Positions 38,001 through 50,700 of a stretch of DNA of 64,000 nucleotides are shown in pieces; positions within the stretch are counted from its first letter, which is position 1; each line of letters opens with the position of its first letter. Below the pieces are notes generated by a model, which saw only the letters and a list, made by a program, of their open reading frames with translations, had not been told where the DNA came from and searched no databases. Location: positions 13,411,855 to 13,475,854 of the forward strand of contig NC_049983.1 in NCBI RefSeq assembly GCF_000003815.2, given 5' to 3'. Source of the DNA: Branchiostoma floridae (taxonomy: Eukaryota > Chordata > Leptocardii > Amphioxiformes > Branchiostomatidae). Both the position numbers and the translations under genes were made by a program.

Positions 38001-41000
38001 TTAAAAATGTGATTATGTCTCTATGGTATGGCCCTGTTACCAAACCAGGACCCAGCCGGGCAGCTTTTGGGAACAAAAAGTATGGTATAATTATTAGAGA
38101 CGACAAACACACAGAACATGAAAAAAAATATTCATTAGCATAATTGGTGTATATTCTATGATTAACACCTTAATTATTTGGAAATATCCCAGCTGGGTCT
38201 TGGTTTGGAAATATGACCTGAGTATTATTCGGGTAAACAGTTGGGTTCTGTTAACAGGTGGTTGGTTACATTGACAATGTGCTCATGTACCGGACCCAAA
38301 TTTTACCTCATCCGTCCAAATATTCAGAACTTCATGGTCTGAGACTGATGAGAGTGACATCATCAAGACTGTATTTTCATAAGTATGAAATAACACATAT
38401 ATCATTGAAATGTAGTAACCTGTGCTCCTAAACAATATGTGTGAGAGAAAAATATTCAAAGATAGAGACAGTCCAGTTCACAGACCATTCTTCCTGGTTC
38501 CCTGTATTATACCTCTGATAGTTTGTTTGCTTTTTAAATCCATTATCACCCTACTGTAAACTATGTAGCATCCCAACATAATGAACAGGGTGTGTCTTTT
38601 CACAGCATGTGTAATGGGAACTAAATCCTTCACAAATACTGTTGATAGGAGGGTGTGTCTGTGTGATTACATACAGTCTTTATAGACTCTCCCTGCTCAA
38701 CCACAATATACCACCCTGTGGCTGCATATGTTTAGGCTATTTAACTTGTTTACAATATTTATCTAGTCCTTCTATGACAAACACACAAGACAATGCTGGA
38801 TACAATTGTAGTAATTGGGCCAAATGGTCTGGTGATTGCAATAAGCTGGAGGCAGTTAGTGTCTCACTGCTCTATCCTCAATGAATGACAAGAATAGAAA
38901 ATGAGTGTATGCAAATAAAGGAATAGGTATACGGAATTGCTATAATGGAATAGGTGACTGGGTACTAAGAGAAGCAAGAGAGGATCATCTAAAGAACAGT
39001 GACTGGTTCTTTTTTTATGGAAAGACATGGATATAAGCATCTTCCCTTCTCTTTCTGTCACACATTTAGGTTATAGAACCCACATTCATTGGTTAGAATG
39101 GGCAGCTAGCGTGACAACTGTTTAACATGTGAGAACTGGGGGCCAGGGTCAACTCTGCTGCAGAGGGCAGGGTGGTTAGACTGGTGCACCCTGGAACCAG
39201 CATATCTTACATTTGAATGCAACGTATCGGAATTAAATCTGTTCCCGTGGTAACGTCTTTTCTATTCATAGCAAAGGATCTATGGGACAAGTAGAACCTA
39301 TACACTTATTACCTTCAAATACATACATGTAGTTTACGTGTAACAGGAGAAGACAAGCAATTAAGGATCATAATATGACTTAAGTGTGTGAAATCAGCTC
39401 CTTCGACTCCCTCCTTCTATTTTTTGTCATATACCACTGAGTAATGGTCTCTAAAACTGAGGTTTTCTGCAATTTGAATTTTCAAATGCAGCGTCTAGCT
39501 TTATCAAGGATATATTATCCAACGGAACATGTTTTTCCACCATTATCATTTACTTAGAAGCAGGATTATGTCCATATGCATGTTCCAGGGCTGGCTCAAA
39601 GAAAAGTGGCAGGTGATTTCCATAACAATGGTGCTGGGTGACCTCAGACCCAGTAATTGTTAGAGCGGCCTCTATCTCGCAACAACACCCAGTCTATTGT
39701 TGTCAGTGGGAGTCGTCTCCAGTGGGACGATTGAGCTGGAATATTTGTGTGTCTCAGGTTCTGAATGTTGGACACAACAGCTGCAAGAAGTCAGCCAGAT
39801 TGCCAGTTTTTACGTGGCTAATTGGTTAAAATTGTTCTTAGATTAGAACAGATAGATTTCTTTAGTTGGGCAGTGTCTGACTTAGCCTTGGACGTGCCCG
39901 ACCTATTCAAATGGTCTAAATTCTTCCCCTTTCAAGGCATATTTGGGATTACAGTATAGCCTAGTTTGCGTGAGTCTTGTAATCCCTGTTGTCACCATGT
40001 CTGTTGTTGGCGACTACTATGGGGAGACGGCCATGTACGGCCCTGCGTTGCGGGACGACGACATGGATCGCCATTTCTACTGGCACAAGATCCAGGTCCG
40101 CGTGATCTCGGTGCTATGGGCGATCTTCACGGTCTGCTGGGCCATCATGAACATCGTGGTGTTTGTCCAGCCCTTCTGGATTGGAGATAGCAACACCACT
40201 CCGATGTCAGGGTACTTCGGCCTGTTCCAGTACTGCCTGGGAGGCGCGACGCCGACGCTGACTTGTAGCGGAAGGTTTGACGACTTTAGCTCCATCCCAT
40301 CCGATGCCTTCCGTGCGTCTGCGTTCTTCGTCTTTTTCTCCATCCTCATGGTGATGATCGTGATCATCTTGATGTTCCCGTACTTTTGCCTGGTGTACAT
40401 CGATGACCGGCGGGACGTTAGCAAGCCCCCCAGCCGTGCTCACGTCGTCATCATGATCGTTTGTGGGGTGCTTCTGCTCATCTCTGGTGAGTCATAAAAG
40501 AGCATTAAACCAAAAGCTTCGCAATGGATTTTTCAATATCCGAAGGCACTAATGCCACTGACATTTTTCCTGTTTTGGAATGTTATTTCGGAAAATATTT
40601 AAAACTACAGAAAATTGCATCTGATAGTGAATGATCAACTGTATTACTTGAAACATTACAAACAAAATGGTTTTTAATGGATCTTTGGAGGGATTGCAAT
40701 GAACAAAGTAAGTGATAACGTCAGATAAGACTTCATCTCAGACAATGCCTTTGAGATATATGCTGATGATGGTGATGATGACTGCCCCACGGTAAGCTCA
40801 TAATTTTGTTGAATCTTTTATAGTGAAAAGTTTATTCTGTGATGCCAGCAGATAAATTCAAGAATTTTTTGAGTGTTTAAGATACATCAAACCATGTCCT
40901 TGTTGGTCCATACTAACATAAAACACAATGTCTTCAATATCTAAATTCAATGTGCCCCATTTTATTGAGAGAGAGACTTAGACATCTATGAAATAGCTTA

Positions 41001-44000
41001 TTTTGTGTTGGTAAAAGTCCCATATTGTGTGTAATATACACTATATACAGCGTGTGCACACTGCACAACTAAGGAATGGCCTGTCCCACTGTGCCTACTC
41101 CAGGTGTATGGGTGTGGCAATTGTAATGGTGGAAACAGTTACCTTATAAATTATGCAGGTGTTCCATGTCCTGTAGGAATTTCCACAAAGGTCACACTTT
41201 TTAAAGCTCAGGATGTACAGGACAAAGCACCCATTTTGTTTTCATTTCATGCCATGAATACTGTTATCATTCTCAAGAAAAAGCGTCATACCTGTATTCT
41301 CCATGTAATGTGTTTTTCATTTCAGATGCCATGTTTGTTATGCATGTATTATGGTGAAAATTTATTGATTAGTATGTTTCATGAATGCCACGACCAAGAC
41401 TGTGCCGCATTGTTCAAACATTTCCTGACAAGTTTGTTATCCTAAAGAGTGTTGGTTTAGGTACTTAGCTATCAGCATGTGCTTTTATACCTCCACTGAG
41501 CTGGGAATTGAAGGTCATACCGGCATAGCCTTCTGTGTGAGTTGTTCAGACCCACCCAACCAGTTGTATCTGTGTGAGTCATCATGTATATTCCCACGGT
41601 CGGCCTTACTGGCTTTTTTCCCTGCAGATATTCTGGAGCCAACTACCAATACTTGAGCATGTCTTCCAGCATCAGCAAAAATTTTCAAGACTCCAGTGAA
41701 AATTTTTGATCTTAAAGAATTGCATCAATTCTCTTTCAATATTTCGTTACTGTATTGCTTGGCTAGTCCTTGAATTAGGACCTTTTTAAAAGAAGAATAC
41801 AAGGTAAGATACAGGTGTAATGGCAGGTACTAAAAATGTCCACAAAGTAAATAAGATGACTTAGGTACAATCCATTAGTATGGTCTGGACCTAGACGGGC
41901 AGTTATTTAGCACTTTTGTTATGTATGGCTGATACCAGCAATTTTCTGCCCCATTAGGAACAGATAGGATCTGGTAGCCTATCTGAATAATGACACAGAC
42001 TGGGGGGTACCTGGGAGATTCTGTCTAGCAACAAGGGTGTTGGCAGCAATTCCCATTGAGGATAATGAAGACTGAAGAACTGTATTTTTGCAAAAATTGT
42101 CTCACTGTTGTTTTATCCGGCAACATTTTCTCACAGGACTTCCTTTGGAGACATATAAGAGCAAAGAAAAAACACACTGTACTCAAATAGGTGTAGATTT
42201 TGTATTCCTGCTTTTACTCTACAGCCTGAGGTCAACTGAGTGCCTTGCTCTTCAAAGGATTTTTATTTCAAACGAAATCATATTTCAAATTATACATTGC
42301 AAATACGGTTTACCCCTGTGGGAAATCACACTACCGGTAGTATCTTATTTAAAAGGAAAATAAACTTCTCTGTATATGTACAAGTATCCCACTCTGCAAT
42401 ATAATGATGTATGTTGTATTCTGTCCAGCCCTGTGCATGTTCCTGGCCTGTGTGATCTACCCTGCTGGTTGGGACAACTCTCTAGTAGCTGGACTGTGTG
42501 CCAATGGTGCAGAGAAGTACCAGCAAGGGGAGTGCACCATCCGCTGGGCCTACATCCTCGCCATTATCGGTATCTTCGACGCAGCCATCCTCGCAGCCCT
42601 CGCCTTCTTCCTGGCCGACCGACAGGAGAAGCTGGCCTTTGCCTCTCACGGACTGATCAATGGAGGCCCCGCCGGTATGGTCCCCCCTCCCCAGGCTATC
42701 CCTCCCTCTCTCCTCCCCACTGCTGCTGAGTTACTGGCTGAACCCAACCCTGACTACATGGGATAATCCAGTAACTGTCTGTCTCTTTTTTGTCTCTCTG
42801 AACTTCTGTAATGCAATATCTTATGCTTGTGAATTTACGTTTTGTGTTGTTTAAGACAATCATGAACAATATCTACTATTTTGTTCAGCTGTCCTACTGT
42901 TTTGAAGTTGCTATGCCTGTACAGTTGTTTTCCTTGTACCAAAAATGTCTTCATTGTGCATTGTAGTGCTATGTCATTTTTATCCCTTTCCTTCTGTGTA
43001 CGCGTCGAAGACACTGATAATGTAACAGTTAACAGTATAAGGTTAATATAACAAATTGAATAAAAGGTTGGTACAGATATGAAAACTACTCCATTGAACT
43101 ATTGTGTATACATAATATACTAGTAAGATTGAAGTATTTCCAGATGTACAATATACTGTTCTTATTTTCAAGCTATCTCTATACACATCTCTTGCTCTAT
43201 AATCTGTCAAGGAACATCTACCTGCCATGTGGAGGAAAAATTTTAGATGAATTGCAAACAAAGCTTGATTCAACAGAGTGTTTTGCTGCTGCAAAACTTG
43301 ACACAAGTCTTTTAACAAGTGACTGTACTCTTTATACATTCCTCCTGTCACTGTTCATTTTGTACTCTTTGTTCTACATTTGTACAAAGCTTCAATTGTA
43401 CTTAGTACTAATATAGATTCATGAAGTTGTTCCTGTTTCTAACTTGTGACAACTGTCTTTCCTCTTCACTGTGTCTGCACAACAGGTTTGTGCTGTCTAT
43501 ATGTATCCTACGGCTCATTTTTACTTGGATGAAACATTTTGACACAATGATGTGAGCTATGTGTTTATAGACTTCTCACATGATGCATTCTTCAAGCAAT
43601 AAAAACTTGACATAAAGTTGTATCATTGCCTCTAGTATTTTGAACCATTCATGCTTCTTATACATGCTTAGAAAGAGGAGCACAAACATTGTCAGCTGCA
43701 ACTATGTCTGTTAAGTTGTTGGTCATGTCAAAATAGATTCAAATTGGAAAGTATTTCCTTTCTGTAATATTAAATTCTGTAAAGACTTGTTTCACACAGA
43801 GCTGCGGGCAGGTAGAAGGGAGGACAGAATGCCAGCTGAACAGGAGACACCATGCTGATGGAGGTGCTATGCTAACAATGAAAGCCACAGCATTCGAAAT
43901 CTTGATTGTCTAATTCCAATGATATACAGCACCCTTATCTACGAAACTGACAGCGAACAATAATTGATATTTTACTGTTGATACGTTTTGAATTCATGAG

Positions 44001-44655
44001 CAGTAATACATCAGATTCTCAAAAATCCAGCATTTTGATTCTGATATTATCTGCAATGATATATTGGAAGCTCCTACTAGTAGTTTTTTAATTGCCAGGA
44101 CCATAATTAAAGCCATCGCTGTGTGTCTGCTTCAATAAAGCCATAACCAAGCTACAGACTATGCGCAGCTGAATCCATGATCCAGTCACAGCAAACCAAT
44201 TAGCTGCACACAATGTCATGTGATCTCTACAACCAATTAGAAACTAACTTCCACATTCAATTTTGCAAATTCCACTCTTCTATCTCTTCTAATGTTTCCA
44301 ACACACACGTAAGTCTTCTCTTGCTCCTTTCTCTTTCCAAAATCAGATTTCTTTCTGATCAACAGCAGTTATGAGCTTGAATCAGTTTCTTGGTGATTTG
44401 AGGATGACTAGACCCTGTGTGAGCTATGATCTTTCTTTCCTTGTAGCCTATGGCATGGGTGACCGTGCCTCCATCTCTGGACGTTCCATCGGATCCAAGC
44501 GCTCGTTCCAGCCGGCTCCGCTGGCTCCTGAACCCACCGAGGCCTACAACTACCACGCTGAGCCCATGCCGCTGGACCGCCGCACCTACCAGTCCAAACG
44601 GCGCGGCTCTGGTGCCGGGTCACAGATCAGCAGCAGCGGAGCTTTTTACCTGTAA
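35093..44655 (+). CDS. LHFPL3: LHFPL-family tetraspan protein (LHFPL3/4-like), form A with shared 3' exons
   Basis: Four-pass membrane protein of the lipoma-HMGIC-fusion-partner-like family; vertebrate relatives act as auxiliary subunits at synapses (LHFPL4) or hair cells (LHFPL5). Form A exons: 35093-35215 ([10 protein letters not shown]; first membrane segment [21 protein letters not shown]) and 37703-37976 (extracellular [22 protein letters not shown], then TM2 and the VYKICMWLQ motif). They join in phase to 42429-42674 (TM3 remainder, [10 protein letters not shown]4 [17 protein letters not shown]). The gene then either reads on to a stop at 42766 (244 aa total) or splices to 44447-44655 (283 aa). 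Start chosen as the first ATG in the exon, after an acceptor at 35063. Symbol rests on family similarity and on its place next to ORC5 and reelin; LHFPL4 is about equally close by sequence. Confidence 0.85.
37031..37204. other. Assembly gap (174 N)
   Basis: A run of 174 N in the intron between the two form-A exons of the LHFPL gene. Confidence 0.99.
39997..40486 (+). CDS. Alternative LHFPL N-terminal half (form B), single exon
   Basis: One open exon of 163 codons ([15 protein letters not shown]...) encodes the same region that form A spreads over two exons: TM1 ([20 protein letters not shown]), the extracellular [19 protein letters not shown], the [12 protein letters not shown] block, TM2 and TM3. 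It ends with TCTCTG|GTGAGT, the same donor and the same phase as form A, so it can join the exon at 42429. It has no intron after VFVQ where form A has one. Its tail ([21 protein letters not shown]) replaces the VYKIC-W motif usual in the family. Its codons look more GC-rich than those of form A. The start has a good ACC-ATG context; an upstream in-frame ATG at 39943 is less convincing. It could be an alternative promoter of one gene, or a second gene whose own 3' exons are these. Confidence 0.82.
42429..42766 (+). CDS. Shared LHFPL exon with read-through C-terminus
   Basis: The acceptor CTGTCCAG at 42428 leads into [17 protein letters not shown], the third/fourth membrane region of the family, and [17 protein letters not shown] (TM4). 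The exon is open to a stop at 42764-42766, giving the tail [14 protein letters not shown]...PNPDYMG. A donor GCCG|GTATGG at 42674/42675 lies in the same frame and phase as the acceptor of the downstream exon, so the last 92 bases are either coding or intron. Polyadenylation-type AATAAA signals at 43059 and 43598 fit use of the read-through end. Confidence 0.85.
43059..43064 (+). terminator. Candidate polyadenylation signal for the short LHFPL transcript
   Basis: AATAAA lies 293 bases after the stop at 42766. A second AATAAA is at 43598-43603. Either could end the read-through transcript. Confidence 0.4.
44447..44655 (+). CDS. Alternative terminal exon of the LHFPL gene
   Basis: Acceptor TTCCTTGTAG at 44446, then 69 codons in the phase left by the donor at 42674: [20 protein letters not shown], then a Pro/Glu stretch, [13 protein letters not shown] and the end SSSGAFYL. 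It is cytoplasmic, Ser/Arg-rich and GC-rich compared with its AT-rich surroundings, which supports real coding sequence. The last residues (F-Y-L) fit a class II PDZ-binding motif, a feature the read-through tail lacks. An AATAAA at 46342 may end this longer transcript. Confidence 0.78.
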
Positions 44656-47600
44656 TGCACGACACACCTGTGCACTGATCACCCTTCATATGTGATGTCT
44701 TTACTATGAAGTATGTAATGAACTAGCACAAGGCACATATTTATGTTTATGCTACCGTCAGTAATTAGTGGAGGTATAGCCATCCTGCCATCAGTAGAAA
44801 AGTTGCCTTGTCCCTTCATTTTGTTGTGAATTTGGCATCCTGTTGCATTACTTTTAAAATACTTACAGAAAATATCACAGATATTTGAGATAATATCACC
44901 TTTATTATAACCAGGAATATAATATTAGTATTGATAAATGAATGATCTAAAGCATCTCTGATCCAATTTCAAAGCTTGGTGGCAAAGTCACTTACTGTCT
45001 ACAAAAGCAATTGATGATAGGGACCAAATACAAATACTTACTTTGTAACATCAAACATTTTAACGAGAAAAAAAACAGTTGTTACCCTTGATATTTTTTA
45101 GGAAAGTTACTTAAAAAATTATTATCATTGAGAACATATATAATTTTAACGATTTATACAAGGATTTCATACAACTGACTTCTCTATACTAATTAGTCAA
45201 ATTAGATCCATGTATAACTTTCCTCAAAAGCTGTTATTCATCTGTTATTTCCATAGTGGCAGCTATAGTAAGATGTTTGGAGCTGTATTAGTGCAGTATT
45301 ATCCGGCTGTCTCATCTTTGTGTGGGTGCAGCTTAGCTTGCTGAGGTGTTTTAAACTTTGCACTTTTTAGACATTTTATCATGAGTGCTACCAGTTTTAT
45401 TTCTTACAAATGTTGCACAAAAATATATTATTTCTGAAGCCTTGTAGATGTTTATTTTATTGTCATTCTGTTAATGTAATATATTATGTTATATTAGTAT
45501 ATATAATACAGTATGCTTTTGTAGTTACATAGTACTTAATATTTATGTGTATTGCCAGTATATACAGGGTATAGTGATACTGGAGAATAGCATTTTGATT
45601 ATCATGAAAGTTGTAGCTCTGCATGATAAATGCTTTAGATGATACCACTCCACTGCAACATAGTCAAGTTCTATGGAAAACATTTATAACTTTTGAATGA
45701 TATCCTTTTACTGATTTTACTGAAGTTCACTTCTATAGGTTGCTAAGCCTTGTTAAACTATTTGTAGGTAGATGAATATTTTATTCATTATCCAATACAG
45801 ATACAGCAAAACTCAGAATGTAGATTGTCTAGTTAAAAAAAACACTGTCAACTGTAATTGTGGAGAGACCTTTTTCCCTTCTAATTACAGTATATAGTAG
45901 ATAGACATGTGTATTTAGAAAAAAATACAAATTGTACCCTTTTGAAGCTTCACATTCCATCATAAAGCCGGGGCCACACAGCAAGAAAATAGCTCGCCTG
46001 ACATTTGAGAACATTTTCGGCAGCTATCTGGTGAGGTTCCTGTATCACACGCAGTTTTGCTATCAGCCGATGATTGCAGGTCCAAATTTGATATGATAAC
46101 TTTCAAGCAAAAAGTGTGCTCAGCACTTTGCTGATTTTGAAATTTGACAACCTTTTGGCAGTCAACAAATTCAGCCAAAGGTTGTTGAAAGTGTGACACC
46201 GGCAATAATATTGGAGAGTTATGTAAGAGAGGTATGAAACCATATCAGGAGAGGCCCGTGAAGTGTCTCAATAACCATTTTTTAAGAACTGGATTTGGTT
46301 TGTACATCAGTGTGGCGGTGTTTTCTCTGAGTCACCCTTTTAATAAATGTGTAGATACGCCTAGAACTGTGGTGTCTGGATTCTTGATTTCATTAAATTA
46401 AGAATACTACATGTACATGTGTTTTTTTTCTAATTGACAAGGCAAGCAAATAATGTACACTGATACCTATTTGGGTTAGTTTAATGCAGCATTTATTCAT
46501 TTACATACAGAATGTTGATACCCAACTTAACCAACAGAACTGCAAAACTTCACAAACTGAATTTAGAAAACATGAACACGAGTTCTGTACCTTTGCATCA
46601 CTTTTACAAACAAAATTTACCCTGATGGCCCCTTCAGTAAACCATACTGTTTTGTTAACCCTACAAAACAAACTGTTACATAACAAACCACCAGACTTCT
46701 TTAGAAAATCAGAATACTTATTGCCAATAACTAAATGATTAAAGGCTTGCATTTTTAGCGGACTACTTGTTGTACATAGTGTTGTGATTAGCACATCTAC
46801 AGAAGGATGGGCTTCTAGATCAGATAGTGCACAACCAATGAAACATGAACACATGCGCTAAAGAGCAATGGAACACTGTTAATGGGGTAAAAATTCTGAC
46901 TTAGTTATAAATATACTTTATGGTCTTTCATGAAATCCCCATATTCTTTATATCATATTGACCAAAACTATTAACACTTATGTCAAGTTGGCTTTAAGAG
47001 GAACTTCATACATCTTAATGGTCTAGTTGTAAAACATTTACATTGTACATTTGTATAATGTATACACTGGTGAATATATGAACACATTAGTACATGATGT
47101 TCTTTGTATGGAAACCTTCCCCTACATTGACTACCTATCCTGTCTACCTGAATGTATAACCTATTTCTACTAACCACCACCAACATGAATATCAGTTACC
47201 CAACCCCTAATTCCGATATCACATACATGAAATGTAAACAATATGACACAGGGATGTTTCCATATTTGGTCACCTGTTCAAAATTGCCGTGTTTATCTGG
47301 TCATCCATTGGGCCTTATAAGGCAGCCATTGTATCTTGATTGGATGGATGTTTATCAAAGAACTTCCAGATACCTTCTTGTCATACATACACCAACCAAG
47401 GACGTTCATATAACGTCCTTGCACCAACCTGCCAACTTTGGTATGAACAAAAAATGGCAGCTGGTAGGATCTGGGAACATCCTTTAGCTTGACATCACAT
47501 GATGAGGAAGAAAGTCTAATTGTGCTTAAATGTTACCATAATGTCATGAGAAACCATTTTAAGACAGATGTTAGAACATTAACAATCTGAGGGGTGTGTA

Positions 47601-47709
47601 ATCTTGAAAACAGTGGTCTCAAAATGTCAAAATCTCACAAGATGGACACTGAGACACTGAGTCTTGCAAAACCACTATGGGAGACCAATACAAAACTCCA
47701 GTGTGATAC
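44656..47709. other. Tail-to-tail spacer between the LHFPL gene and TRABD
   Basis: AT-rich sequence holding the presumed 3' UTRs. AATAAA at 46342-46347 (plus) and its mirror TTTATT near 46493 (AATAAA on the minus strand) are candidate transcript ends. Short ORFs at 46484-46854 and 47152-47487 show no family I recognise and no splice context. Confidence 0.5.
45967..46204. repeat. Possible MITE with GCCGG...CACAC inverted ends
   Basis: GCCGGGGCCACAC at the left is mirrored imperfectly by GTGTGACACCGGC at the right, about 238 bp apart. The two ends differ at two or three positions. No clear target duplication. Confidence 0.45.
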
Positions 47710-50700
47710 CTATCTCATGAGACTTGACCACTTGGCAAACCTCCAGCAGCCGTAACCTAAAAGTCCCAGCAGCCCTAGCTTTACTGTCCACCTCAGCATC
47801 ACCTGTGTTCGAGAAGTTTGGGGCACACTGGAAAAAAGACAAGCAATGAAGGATTGTGCAAAACTAAAACATATATCAGCATAGTTCTGGGACGTTTAAG
47901 TACAAGCGTAAATACTAACAGAATACTTATTGCACAAAACACACTAGTCAATCACTTGATTTCTTAAAATATTAAATAAATTGTACAGTTATGTAATTCC
48001 ATTGGCCATTATCTATCAATGACAAGTATCAAATTTCAACTACTATACAAGTTAGAATCTAAGAAGTAAGCAATAAACTTGTTAGACTGACCTGAGTAAC
48101 CTCTGGATGTCCACAATCTTGCCCCAGTTTTTCCACAATGCCAGGGACATGGCCCATTCCCACCACACCAACCACGACTGCTGGTACAACTCCTACAACA
48201 GATGACATCAGTTTAGTACAACTTGGACTCTTTGACATACCCCCAACAAATGGACAGCATTGTCATTGTGATGTACTTCATGTTCCTGAGTCCTCACTGC
48301 CATATCCTCCTAGATATGACTAAACATTTACAGAATAATTCAACATTCCTTAAATGTCACAAATGATGCAAACCCACACCTTGTGCATCATGGGTAGGCA
48401 CTGGCCGGGCGGCTAGGCGCAGAGAGTGTGCGAGGTACTGGTCTCGCTCCGTCACGAACACCCTACTGAGCGCGGGAAACTCTCCAGTCATCTCTGCCAG
48501 CATCTCCTCCAGCAGGTCCCTCTGTTTGCACTTCTCAACCTCTTCTTTGCTGAAGTACAACAATGTCACAGATGATACATCTTACATCAGGCAAGTTGGC
48601 ATAAATTCAAAGTCCCAACTATTGATAAACAGTGCAGTCCAGGAAACATCCACTTAACACAATCTATCCTATTTCTGCCATATGAATACTTTTGACTTTC
48701 ATTTATCTGTGACTTTTTATCCACATCAGGCAAATCATAACAGAATAACAACACAATATACATGTAACAGGACTGTGTTATAAATATCCAAAAAAACATC
48801 AACAACCAGAGTGTGTTCTGCCATACCTGATGGGTTCTTTGCTCATGATCATGTACCAGGCCAGCCGTAGCTTCTGCCACACAGACAGGGCTGCTATGGC
48901 ACGTTGTAGGGTGATCTGGATGGGTCGGTCTCCCAGGTGCACCTTACAGCTGGGCACCTGTTGTGCCTGCAGAAAAGAGGAAACAGTTGACTTGTGAAAA
49001 TCAAGTCAAAATTGAAGATCAAATACAGTGTTAACTATGCTACATATCGTACATTTTATAGAAACACATTCATAACTGTAAGCATATTACCAAGGCACGT
49101 CACCAACACCATAGCGGACATTCAATACATCAAACAATACCCCAGGCCTATTCACTTAGGATAGACGATATACAGGTACTGATAAGCATAAAAATGTCTT
49201 TTAAGATTAATGTAAGGGTATCAGCTACATGTACCAGTAAACTGTCCTTTGGCATATCACACCAACTGTATAGTTACATAAACTGCTACTTTCTTGTTTT
49301 GCCTGAGTGTTTAATCTAAAGGCAAAGTTGTATGCCATGTGAAACCAGTAATGTTATGGCAATGGTGTCCTGTGGTGAATGTGACGGAGTACCCACCTGT
49401 CGGAATGCCGTCCTGAACTCCCCACCAGGGGCCATGCCTAACTGTTCAGTGATGTGTGCTGACATGTGGAGAAGGAGGATCTGCATCAGTCCAGTCACTA
49501 AACCACTCTGAAAAACACAACATACATGGTTGATATAACACTGGAACAAATAGACTTCTTCTCTGTTGTAGGTGACAAAAAAAATCACAAATCATTCAAT
49601 CAATACATATCTGAATTCAATATATGACAGCAACTTATGATTGTTATATTCTGATTCCTTACCTGTTTAATGGCTAATTTAACTTTCCCAATGTTGATAT
49701 TTTTGGCCTCCTCTAGCAGAGTCTTCTCATCCAGCTGCAGAATGTTGACCCTGCTCTTACACAGCTCCACCAGTACCACGTCTGGCTGGACGCTCTCGAT
49801 GGTCTGGGACAAGGCAAAGTAATAAGTTTATACATGGACACATCATAAAATGTCTTACACACAGTGTAAAAGCCTATATAAATCTGTTGTTGGCTGATGG
49901 AGGGAAGAAATCATGCAAAGCTACCTCACTGTCAACAGAAAATCACATGCATGTACAATGTACGAGGGTGAGTCAGAAAGTAATGCAAGTGGCTTCATAA
50001 CAGACTCGTTTTATTATCAATTGAGTTGAAATTTGGCACAAAGGTAGCGACATATGTCCTCTTGAGATTGAATGTTTTAAATCTGTTCTTTATTATTTTA
50101 TGAGCAACTGAGTTGATTTCAAGATGAACACACCCTTAGTACCTTGTCAGACTAGCGATTCCTCTAAATCTGACCCACTAAAAATCACTGTAGGAAGTTG
50201 AAATTACCCATGTATGATACCAAATGTCTCTATAGATTGCGTGCCAATTTTCATCTCTAAACTCGTAATGGTTCTTTATTTACAGCTGCTAGGATGCAGT
50301 AAGTTGTGTTACAGAGCCGTTGGATTTATACACGAATTCGTGAGTTGTTGGTTAAAAGACTGCTTTTCCATTAACCAAAAGAAACGAAACTTTACATAGT
50401 TATTAACTGTTTAAAGGCCAAAAAGGGTGCTGAGTTTCATTTCTCTTTGTTAATGGAAAAGAAGGCTACGGAAAGTTTTAATAATAACACCGCAGATCTC
50501 ATGACCCTGAAGACCGCGTATACCTCACTCTACACCAGCAACGAAAAAAGAAAAACTGCTCAGATTTCAGAGTTAAAATTAAGTGTGTGGCTTATAGAGA
50601 AATGCAGCTTATTACATGTGCAGGCTTAGTCTCCTACAATAGCAAACATTGGTTTAGGGATATTCTTAATTGTACGTTAATTGGACCTCTCTTTTCTTCT

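Noticed and set aside
46484..46854. Overlapping ORFs on both strands in the LHFPL/TRABD spacer
   Set aside because: No family resemblance; probably 3' UTR sequence.
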